From assembly GCA_963719165.1 (NCBI GenBank), contig CAVRAV010000001.1, forward strand, positions 2,232,001 to 2,296,000: a stretch of DNA of 64,000 nucleotides, in the 5' to 3' direction. Position numbers and translations under genes: made by a program. The notes beneath the pieces were generated by a model, which saw nothing but the letters and a program-made list of their open reading frames with translations, was not told the origin of the DNA and ran no database searches. This document shows positions 53,998 through 60,586 of the stretch, piece after piece. The stretch is from JAOUEA01 sp963719165 (GTDB taxonomy: Bacteria > Actinomycetota > UBA4738 > HRBIN12). Numbering within the stretch: position 1 is the stretch's first letter; every line of letters starts with the position of its first letter.

Positions 53998-54909
53998 GTG
54001 GGTGGCGCGCGCGATCGGGCCGTGGGCTCGATCCTTGGGCTGGCGATCGGCGATGCCCTCGGCGCGCCGTTCGAGTTCCGCCGGGCCTCTAGCGTTCCGT
54101 CCCCGCTTCCGGCGTTCGAGCTTCCCTGGATGGGCCTGCCTCCCGGGACCTGGACCGACGACACGGCGATGGCGCGCAACCTCTGGGTCTCGCTGACCGC
54201 GAATCGGGGAGCGTTCGATCCGACCGACATCGTGCGCCGGCATCTGGTCTGGCTCGCCGGTGGACCACCGGATGTCGGGAGCCTCACACGTCGGGTCTTG
54301 AGCGGCCTTCGAGACGGCGACCACGATGCCGCGCGCAGGTACGTGGAGCAGCGGGGTCCCGAGGTGAGCGCGGGCAACGGCTCCGTGATGTATTGCGCCC
54401 CGCTGGGGGTCGTGCGGGCGGAACGGCCGGAGGAACTCGTCGAGGTTGCGCCGGCACTCTCCGCGCTCACGCACTGGGACCAGCGTTGTCGTACGTCGTG
54501 TCTCGCCGTGACGTTCGCGACCGCGTCGCTCGTGGCGGGCGCCCCACCGGAGGGGGCGGTCCTCGGCGCGCTGGAGGCGGTGGCCGAGCGCGAGGGGGGC
54601 GAAGAGCTCGAATACCTCGCGGGCGAGGCGGGCCGGGCCCGGCCGATCGACGGACCCGACATGGGGTTCACCCTCTTCGCGGCGGGGGTCGCGCTGCAGG
54701 TGACGGGCGAGGGGCGGGCGTTCGAGGACGGCCTTCGGCACGTCGTCGGCCTGGGTGGGGACACGGACACGAACGCCGCCGTGGCCGGCGCGTTGCTGGG
54801 CGCCGCTCACGGCGCCGGGGCCATCCCTGGGCCGTGGCTGGAGCGACTCGCGGATGTCGACGCCCTGCGGGCCGAGGCAGCAGGCCTCGCGGCCCTCATC
54901 CCCGATTGA
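53998..54909 (+). CDS. ADP-ribosylglycohydrolase family protein
   Basis: The 303-residue protein has the family's metal-binding motifs: SILGLAIGDALGAPFE at the N-terminus, WTDDTAMA (two Mg ligands), and GLGGDTDTNAAVAGALLGA near residue 255 with further Asp ligands. Such enzymes remove ADP-ribose from proteins or related nucleotides. GTG 53998 is preceded by TAGGCT 6 nt upstream and by no ribosome-binding site, so it is leaderless. It is divergent from rpsD. Confidence 0.9.
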   Translation: MGGARDRAVGSILGLAIGDALGAPFEFRRASSVPSPLPAFELPWMGLPPGTWTDDTAMARNLWVSLTANRGAFDPTDIVRRHLVWLAGGPPDVGSLTRRVLSGLRDGDHDAARRYVEQRGPEVSAGNGSVMYCAPLGVVRAERPEELVEVAPALSALTHWDQRCRTSCLAVTFATASLVAGAPPEGAVLGALEAVAEREGGEELEYLAGEAGRARPIDGPDMGFTLFAAGVALQVTGEGRAFEDGLRHVVGLGGDTDTNAAVAGALLGAAHGAGAIPGPWLERLADVDALRAEAAGLAALIPD

Positions 54910-54911
54910 GC

Positions 54912-55136
54912 TCAGTGGTGGGCGCCGGCCGCGGTGTACTCATCGTCGGGGCCATCCAGGCGCAGAGCTATCCCGGCCCCCACGAGCTCCGAGAGGATCG
55001 CGCCGGCCATAGACGGCGACATCCCGTAGCGGTTCGCAAGCGCCCCACGTGTCCACACCGCCTCCGGATGCTGCAGGAGCGCGTGCGCGATCGTCTGACG
55101 CGCATAGGCCTCGGAAGATTCAGACTCCAACTGCAT
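54912..55136 (-). CDS. small winged-helix-like protein (74 aa)
   Basis: The protein starts at ATG 55136 behind GAGGAGG and has a helical N-terminus (SSEAYARQTIAHALLQHPEA) followed by TRGALANRYGMSPSMAGAIL, which looks like an HTH recognition unit, and a short beta wing (IALRLDGPDDEYTAAGAHH). It is probably a small transcriptional regulator. It diverges from the thioredoxin reductase fusion gene and may control it; there is no direct evidence for that. Confidence 0.6.
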   Translation of the reverse strand: MQLESESSEAYARQTIAHALLQHPEAVWTRGALANRYGMSPSMAGAILSELVGAGIALRLDGPDDEYTAAGAHH

Positions 55137-55342
55137 CGTGGCCTCCTCGCTGGACATCATCCTGGGACCGTCTTCGAATGAACAGTCTCGCCGCCGCGTT
55201 CGGCTCCCGGAAGGCTCGCGGACCAACGTTGGCGCTGCGTTCGGCGACCGTTGATGGTTGGGACCGCTGTAACGCGGGGTCGGAACGTGAGACGGTGCGG
55301 GAGAGAACGACCCCCTTCGACCGGAGCCCACAGGAGGCGACC

Positions 55343-56557
55343 TTGGCAGAGATCGTGATCTACGGGGCGAGCTGGTGTCCGGACTGCCGCCGCGCCAAGA
55401 AGTTCCTGAGCGACCAGCGCATCCCCTTCGCGTGGCACGACCTGGAGACCGAGCCCGAACTCGCCTCAGAGGTGCAAGCACGCAACGACGGCAACAACGT
55501 GATCCCCACGATCGTGTTCCCGGACGGATCCCACCTTTCGGAGCCGACGAACGAAGCGCTGGCCGACAAGTTGGGGCTCCAGCGCATGGCCATGATGCAC
55601 GTGTACGACCTCGTGATCGTGGGCGGCGGGCCTGCCGCTCTCACGGCGGGCATCTACGCCGCGCGGGAGAACCTCGAGGCGCTCATCATCGATTCCAAGG
55701 GACTCGGCGGGCAGGCAGGCGTGACCGAGCGTTTGGACAATTACCCGGGGTTCCCCGACGGGATCGGCGGCGCCGACCTGGCGGACCGCTTCGTCAAGCA
55801 GGCGCAGCGGTACGGGGTCGAGATGCTGCAGGCGGTGAGCGTCACGAGCATCACCGACGAAGGCCACCGAGAGATCGACGTCGAGACCGCGACCGGCGAT
55901 CACTACCACGCACGCGCGGTGTTGCTCGCAACCGGGTCGTCGTACCGCCGCACGAACGCCGCGGGTGAGGAAGACCTCATCGGCGCCGGGATCCACTTCT
56001 GCGCCACGTGCGATGGCCCGTTCTACCGGGGCTCCGAGGAGCTCATGGTGGTCGGTGGCGGCAACAGCGGGCTCGAGGAAGGGCTGTTCCTCACGCAGTT
56101 CACCGACAAGGTCACGGTGCTGGAGTACGGGGACCGGCTACGCGGCTCCAAGATCCTGCAGGACAAGGTGTCGAATCATCCCCAGATGGACGTCCGGCTG
56201 AACCACGCGGTCCGGTCGTTCGCCAAGAAGGACGACGGGAGCGGGAAGCTGGGAACCGTCGTCGTCGAGGACCGGACGACCGGCGCGCTCGAGGAGCATC
56301 ATCCGGCGGGGGTATTCGTGTTCATCGGCCTCGACCCCAACACCGGGTTCTTGAAGGGGGTCGTGGATCTCGACGAGCGAGGGTTCGTGCTGGCGGATCC
56401 CGCGACGTTCATGACGAGCGTGTCCGGGGTGTTCGCGGCGGGTGACGTGCGGGACGGTTCCACGAAACAGCTCGCCTCGGCCGTCGGCGACGGGGCGGCC
56501 GTGGCCATCCAGATCCGCGGTTACCTCGATCGTTTGCGAGAAGAGGCGGTGATGTAG
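55343..56557 (+). CDS. trxB: glutaredoxin-like domain fused to thioredoxin reductase
   Basis: TTG 55343 has AGGAGG 6 nt upstream and gives 404 residues. Residues 1-80 are a glutaredoxin/NrdH-type domain with SWCPDC (Cys12, Cys15) and VIPTIVFPDG. Residues 90-400 are a low-molecular-weight thioredoxin reductase with FAD motif VGGGPAALTAGIYAAR, redox pair FCATCDG (Cys220, Cys223), NADPH motif VVGGGNSGLEEG and FAAGDVRDG. The enzyme could pass electrons from NADPH through FAD to its own glutaredoxin-like domain. The following small gene starts right after its stop. Confidence 0.9.
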   Translation: MAEIVIYGASWCPDCRRAKKFLSDQRIPFAWHDLETEPELASEVQARNDGNNVIPTIVFPDGSHLSEPTNEALADKLGLQRMAMMHVYDLVIVGGGPAALTAGIYAARENLEALIIDSKGLGGQAGVTERLDNYPGFPDGIGGADLADRFVKQAQRYGVEMLQAVSVTSITDEGHREIDVETATGDHYHARAVLLATGSSYRRTNAAGEEDLIGAGIHFCATCDGPFYRGSEELMVVGGGNSGLEEGLFLTQFTDKVTVLEYGDRLRGSKILQDKVSNHPQMDVRLNHAVRSFAKKDDGSGKLGTVVVEDRTTGALEEHHPAGVFVFIGLDPNTGFLKGVVDLDERGFVLADPATFMTSVSGVFAAGDVRDGSTKQLASAVGDGAAVAIQIRGYLDRLREEAVM

Positions 56558-56773
56558 ATGGAGCCGGACGAGATCTTCGAGCTGATCGTCAAGGCCGACG
56601 AGCGGTTGAAGTACGCCACGGCAAGGCAAGGAGACGTGCGGGCGCAACAGGCTGCCGATCTGCTGAAGGAGGCGCTGAGAGAGGCAGAGGCGATCGGGAA
56701 CGAAGGCCTCATCCAGCAAGCGAGGGTGCGCCTTGCGGATCTGGACGCGCTCCTGGGTGGAGCGGGGTCTTAG
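56558..56773 (+). CDS. small helical protein of unknown function (71 aa)
   Basis: The start codon directly follows the stop of the thioredoxin-reductase fusion gene, so the two are coupled. The protein is almost entirely helical and acidic/basic mixed, with two TPR-like helices: EIFELIVKADERLKYATARQ and AADLLKEALREAEAIGNEGL. No cysteines, signal peptide or membrane segment are present. It may be a partner of the reductase or an unrelated adaptor. Confidence 0.6.
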   Translation: MEPDEIFELIVKADERLKYATARQGDVRAQQAADLLKEALREAEAIGNEGLIQQARVRLADLDALLGGAGS

Positions 56774-56803
56774 CGCGGGTGCAACATACCCCGCGCCGGT
56801 CGA

Positions 56804-57061
56804 TCATGCGGGCGGGGTCGCCTCCAGCCATCTCCGGAACGCTTGCCGGACGCGCTCTCGTTCGGGCTCCTCGACCGCGGGCTCCTCCAGCGAACCCGCG
56901 ACCCGGACGGTCTCGCGCAGTTGCTCAAGCGCCGCCATGCAACCATCGCACGTGCTCAGATGGGCCACGACGCGGGCCTGTTCGTCTGCGGGGAGGGTCC
57001 CCTCGAGGTGGTCGCTCAAGAGCTCCACGAGCTGTTGACACGCGATGTCATGCGAGCTCAT
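56804..57061 (-). CDS. zinc-finger anti-sigma factor (zf-HC2)
   Basis: The 85-residue protein has the HxxxCxxC core of ZAS anti-sigma factors (HLSTCDGCMAAL near residue 35) with an earlier Cys near residue 8, and no membrane helix. Its start overlaps the sigma-factor stop by 4 nt (ATGA). Soluble zinc anti-sigmas of this size release their sigma when oxidised or when zinc is lost, so thiol-stress sensing is possible, in keeping with the thioredoxin reductase gene nearby. Confidence 0.85.
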   Translation of the reverse strand: MSSHDIACQQLVELLSDHLEGTLPADEQARVVAHLSTCDGCMAALEQLRETVRVAGSLEEPAVEEPERERVRQAFRRWLEATPPA

Positions 57062-57705
57062 CCGTCCGCCTCGAGATAATCGTCGAGCTCGCGCCGCACC
57101 CTGCCGCGCGCGCGGTGCAGCAGCACCCGTTGATTGGTCTGCGTGAGATCCAAGGCGTTACACACTTCCTCGGAGGTCCAGCCCGCGACGTCGCGGAGAC
57201 GGATCACCTCGGCCTGCATCGGAGGGAGCGCCGCGATCGCGTCCGCGGCCACCGAGCGGGTTTCCGCGGCCGCCAGCCGTTCTTGCGGCAGCCCTCGCCA
57301 GTCGTTCGGCAGACTCGACCAGTGGCCAGCCCACTCGTCCTCGGGTCCCAGGAACGAGGCGGGCTCCCACGTCGGCGCGTCCAGGTCCTCGCCCGCGAGC
57401 GATGCGAACGGAACACTCCGCCCCTCTCGCTGCCCGCGCGTCTTGGCGATGTTGGTCAAGATGCGGAAGATCCACGTTCGCAGCGAGGAGCGTCCCTCGA
57501 AGCGATCGATCCCCTTCAGGACCCCAAGCCACGCGTCTTGTACGACCTCTTCAGCAACGGCGAGGGTCGACACGTACATGCGAGCGACGCGGAGCATCGA
57601 CGGCTGGAGTGCGTCCACCAAGGCCATGAAGGCGTCCTCGTCGCCGGAGCGCAGTCGTTGGATGAGGGCGAGATCATCGGCTGAGGCTGTAGTGGCGTCT
57701 TGCAT
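57058..57705 (-). CDS. ECF-type RNA polymerase sigma factor
   Basis: The 215-residue protein shows region 2 (DEDAFMALVDALQPSMLRVA, EEVVQDAWLGVLKGIDRFEG, RTWIFRILTNIAKTRGQRE) and region 4 (LPPMQAEVIRLRDVAGWTSE, VCNALDLTQTNQRVLLHRAR), with a longer than usual linker between them (residues 90-145). It is cotranscribed with the zf-HC2 anti-sigma gene, which overlaps its stop. Confidence 0.92.
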   Translation of the reverse strand: MQDATTASADDLALIQRLRSGDEDAFMALVDALQPSMLRVARMYVSTLAVAEEVVQDAWLGVLKGIDRFEGRSSLRTWIFRILTNIAKTRGQREGRSVPFASLAGEDLDAPTWEPASFLGPEDEWAGHWSSLPNDWRGLPQERLAAAETRSVAADAIAALPPMQAEVIRLRDVAGWTSEEVCNALDLTQTNQRVLLHRARGRVRRELDDYLEADG

Positions 57706-57739
57706 CGGACGCGAGCGTACCGGTGCCGAGGGGAAGTCG

Positions 57740-58837
57740 CTACGGGCGAGCGACGCCGACCACGGGCGTGCCGTAGCCGGCCACGGATCCCTCCTGGACC
57801 TCGCCGCCGGGGCCGGGATGGCGGGCGTGGATCATCATCCCGCCGCCGATGTAGAGCGCCACGTGGCTGATGGGGGAGTAGAAGAACAGGAGATCGCCGG
57901 GCTGCATCTGGCTTGGATCGACATGGGGGAGCGCGGCGTACTGTGCCGCAGAGGAGTGGGGGAGGGACACGCCTGCCTGCGCCCAGGCCCACGTGGTGAG
58001 CCCCGAGCAGTCGAACGTGCTGGGACCTGCGGTCCCGAAGACGTACGGGGAACCGATGGCCTGCCTCGCGGCGTCGATCGCCCGTGCCGCGCCGGTGACG
58101 TTCGGCGGTGGAGGATTGTAGCTACCGCCGCCCGAAGTTCCGCCGCCGCCCGAGGGGTCCCCGCCGCCCGACGTGCTTCCCGTGAGGGCGGCGCTGTCCT
58201 GGCTGGCCTGAGCCGCCGCCGCGGCGCGCTGCGCCGCGAGGGCCTGCTGATAGTTCTGGTTCGTCTGCTGGTACAGCACCTGCGCTTGGTCCAGCAGCCC
58301 GGATATCTCTCCGCGCTTGCCGTTCACGGCGTCGAGTTGGCTCCGGGCCTCGGTGACCGCACCGTTGTACTGCTGGGCGGCCCACTCGTAGTGCTGGCGA
58401 GCGGTGTCGGCTTTCGTGGCGAGGTCGGCGTCGTTCTGGGCCAGAGCCCCCATGAACTCCAGCCGATCGGAGAACTGTGTGAAGTCTTGGGCACCCAGGA
58501 GCGTGTCGAGCTGCGAACCCATGCCCGTGTAGGCCTCGGCCGCGCGCTGGCCCAGCTGGGCCCTCGCGGCCTCGGCCTGGGCCTGGGCCTCGTCCATCGC
58601 CGCCTTCGCGCCTGCGAGCTTGGCCTGCATCTGATCGAGGTGCAGACGGGCCGCGTTGTACTGCTCGACCACGACCTCGAGCTGGTGGTTCAACGCATCG
58701 AGCTTGGTTTTCGCGGCCGCGACGTCGGCTTGGGTGGCGGGCGCCGCAGAGGAGGAGACGGCTGAGAGGGCGAAAAAGGGGAGAGCGAAGAGGGCGGCTA
58801 CCGCCGTTCGCATGAACCTCGTTCGCGTCCTGGTCAT
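57740..58837 (-). CDS. exported NlpC/P60 peptidoglycan endopeptidase with coiled coil
   Basis: ATG 58837 has GGAGGGAA upstream and gives 365 residues. A signal peptide (MRTAVAALFALPFFALSAVS) is followed by a long coiled coil (residues 30-215, for example NHQLEVVVEQYNAARLHLDQ), a Gly/Ser-rich linker and an NlpC/P60 domain. Catalytic residues are Cys277 (FDCSGLTTW), His in SHVALYIG and His in MIHARHPG. The arrangement is that of RipA-type hydrolases that cleave peptide stems at division, the coiled coil acting as an inhibitory arm. Confidence 0.92.
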   Translation of the reverse strand: MTRTRTRFMRTAVAALFALPFFALSAVSSSAAPATQADVAAAKTKLDALNHQLEVVVEQYNAARLHLDQMQAKLAGAKAAMDEAQAQAEAARAQLGQRAAEAYTGMGSQLDTLLGAQDFTQFSDRLEFMGALAQNDADLATKADTARQHYEWAAQQYNGAVTEARSQLDAVNGKRGEISGLLDQAQVLYQQTNQNYQQALAAQRAAAAAQASQDSAALTGSTSGGGDPSGGGGTSGGGSYNPPPPNVTGAARAIDAARQAIGSPYVFGTAGPSTFDCSGLTTWAWAQAGVSLPHSSAAQYAALPHVDPSQMQPGDLLFFYSPISHVALYIGGGMMIHARHPGPGGEVQEGSVAGYGTPVVGVARP

Positions 58838-58866
58838 TTCCCTCCAAGGGCCAGCGGGAATGGCTA

Positions 58867-58929
58867 AGCCTCCGTCTGTTCGGGCGGAGGCTGCGACCGA
58901 GGCTACCGGGCCGTTACCCGGGTCGTCAA
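58867..58929 (-). promoter_or_regulatory. promoter and 5'-terminal hairpin of the NlpC/P60 gene
   Basis: On the minus strand TTGACG (58929-58924) and TAGCCT (58905-58900) are 18 nt apart. AGCCTCCG (58892-58885) and CGGAGGCT (58874-58867) then form a perfect 8-bp hairpin right at the expected 5' end of a 55-nt leader. Such a hairpin could stabilise the mRNA or control it. Confidence 0.5.
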
Positions 58930-59054
58930 ACCCATCCACCGATCGGGTTCGGGTGGGCGCAACCCCCGGCAAGGCGGGAGGAGTCGTCTCGCGCGACGGT
59001 GACAAGTGCGCTCGAACGAGCCGCCGCGTCACGCGGCCCACACGTCGCCCTGAG

Positions 59055-59128
59055 TCGGGACGGCGGGATTTGAACCCGCGACCTCAGCGTCCCGAACGCT
59101 GCGCGCTACCAAGCTGCGCTACGTCCCG
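59055..59128 (-). tRNA. tRNA-Pro (CGG)
   Basis: On the minus strand the acceptor CGGGACG/CGTCCCG, anticodon stem CAGCG/CGCTG with loop TTCGGGA (anticodon CGG) and T loop GGTTCAAATCC are all present. CCA is not encoded. TACACT lies 8 nt upstream of the 5' end (59142-59137). Confidence 0.96.
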
Positions 59129-59199
59129 AGCTCGCCAGTGTAGCGAGTCGGCCCGGATCGAGGCCAAGGGCCGGCCGCCCCGAGCGCCGGCCGCCGCTG

Positions 59200-60084
59200 C
59201 TACGCCGAGCTCGATCGAGGTTCGCGCCGACTCAGCTCGATCAGCGTGGCCTCCGGGCGACAGAGGAAGCGGAAGGGAGCGAACTTGGACGTCCCCAGCC
59301 CCGGGGAGGTGTGCAGGACCGCGGGCCCCATCGACATGAGCCCGCTCGCGAGGCGTCGCGGCATCGTGCAGTTCGTCACCAGCGCGCCCACCCATGGCAG
59401 GCGTACCTGACCGCCGTGGGTGTGGCCGGCCACCATGAAGGGATAGCCGAGCGCTGCGGTTTCGGGAGCGGAGTCCGGCGAGTGCATCACGGCGAACCCG
59501 AAGCGATCGGGCGCCCTGCGCGGCGCAACGCGGTAGTCCTGTCGCCGGATGTGCGCGTCGTCGAGGCCGAGCAGCTCCACGGGCAGCCCGTCGAGGTCGA
59601 TCTCGTGCCGCACGTTGGTGAGATCGTCCCATCCCGCGGCGCCGAGCTGCGTGGCGAGATCCGGCGCGCGGCCGCGGACGGCACGCCGACGCCTCCGCCT
59701 CGGCCGGAAGTACGCGAAGTAGTTGAGCGGTCGTGGGGCGAAGTAGTCGTTGGACCCCAGGACGAACCACGAGGCGAGCCGTCCGCGCGCGGGGGCGACC
59801 GCGGCCACGACCGTCTCCACGGCCTCCGGCTCGGCCAGGAAATCCCCCGTCACCACGGTTACGTCGGCCTGCGGGAGCCCCGCGAGGAACCGGACCTTCT
59901 TGGCGTCGTTCCGCACGAAATGAAGGTCGGATAGGTGGAGCACCGTGAGCGTGTCGGGACCCTCCGCCGGTAGGATGGGCACCTCGTAGCGGCGGAGCCG
60001 ATACCACGTGTGCTCGACCAGGGCGCCGTAGAGCACGCAGAGCACACCGATCACCGCGAGCGCGAGCACGACCCAGGGAAGCAC
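59200..60084 (-). CDS. membrane-anchored metallophosphoesterase (YkuE-like)
   Basis: The 294-residue protein has one N-terminal membrane helix (residues 3-22) and a calcineurin-like phosphoesterase domain: LHLSDLHF, VVTGDFL, LGSNDYF (in place of the usual GNHD), VMHSP and AGHTHGGQ. These supply the two-metal site. An Arg-rich insertion (RPRRRRRRAVRGR) lies near residue 130. YkuE-type enzymes act on lipid or nucleotide phosphates at the membrane; the substrate here is unknown. It diverges from the YqeY gene. Confidence 0.88.
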   Translation of the reverse strand: MLPWVVLALAVIGVLCVLYGALVEHTWYRLRRYEVPILPAEGPDTLTVLHLSDLHFVRNDAKKVRFLAGLPQADVTVVTGDFLAEPEAVETVVAAVAPARGRLASWFVLGSNDYFAPRPLNYFAYFRPRRRRRRAVRGRAPDLATQLGAAGWDDLTNVRHEIDLDGLPVELLGLDDAHIRRQDYRVAPRRAPDRFGFAVMHSPDSAPETAALGYPFMVAGHTHGGQVRLPWVGALVTNCTMPRRLASGLMSMGPAVLHTSPGLGTSKFAPFRFLCRPEATLIELSRREPRSSSA

Positions 60085-60096
60085 GGGAGGAGTCTA

Positions 60097-60561
60097 GTGA
60101 CCGGTCCGACCGCCCCCGCCGATCAGGACGAGATCCGAAGTCAGTTGACCGCTGCCATGAAGGCGAGCGACAAGACGCGCGTCGCAGCGCTGCGCATGTT
60201 CCTCTCTGCGATCCGCTACCGCGAGGATGAGCTCGGGCATGCCCTCACGCCGGCGGAGATCGCCGAGGTCGCCACGAAGGAGGTCAAGAAGCGTTCCGAG
60301 TCTATCGAGGCGTTCGACGGGGCCGGGCGGAGCGAGCTGTCGGAAAGGGAGCGCGCCGAGCGCGACATCATCGCCGCCTGGGCGCCCGCGCAGCTCGACG
60401 AAGCGGAGGTGGACGCCTTGGTCGAGGCGGCCATCGCGGAGACGGGTGCGTCCTCGATGCGGGACATGGGCCGGGTCATGACCGAGGTCATGGGCACCGC
60501 TCGAGGGCGCGTCGACGGCAAGGCGGTGCAGCAGAAGGTGCAGACCCGGCTGACCGGCTAG
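60097..60561 (+). CDS. GatB/YqeY domain protein
   Basis: The 154-residue protein is a stand-alone YqeY domain, the tRNA-binding helical part also found at the C-terminus of GatB. Typical segments are IRSQLTAAMKASDKTRVAAL, IEAFDGAGRSELSERERAE and the C-terminal MGRVMTEVMGTARGRVDGKA. GTG 60097 follows GGGAGGAGTCTA. Its molecular role is not established; it may assist tRNA-dependent amidation. Confidence 0.9.
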   Translation: MTGPTAPADQDEIRSQLTAAMKASDKTRVAALRMFLSAIRYREDELGHALTPAEIAEVATKEVKKRSESIEAFDGAGRSELSERERAERDIIAAWAPAQLDEAEVDALVEAAIAETGASSMRDMGRVMTEVMGTARGRVDGKAVQQKVQTRLTG

Positions 60562-60586
60562 GCCGGCCAGACCCGCTCGGTCTCGC

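Noticed and set aside
55200..55260. Thiol-stress (SigR-type) promoter before the thioredoxin reductase fusion
   Set aside because: A GGAAG and a GTT are present, but the spacing is about 14 nt instead of the expected 18 or so.
58838..59050. c-di-AMP (ydaO-type) riboswitch before the NlpC/P60 gene
   Set aside because: A CCCGAACCCGA stretch resembles part of the motif, but it lies upstream of the best promoter and the rest of the fold is missing.
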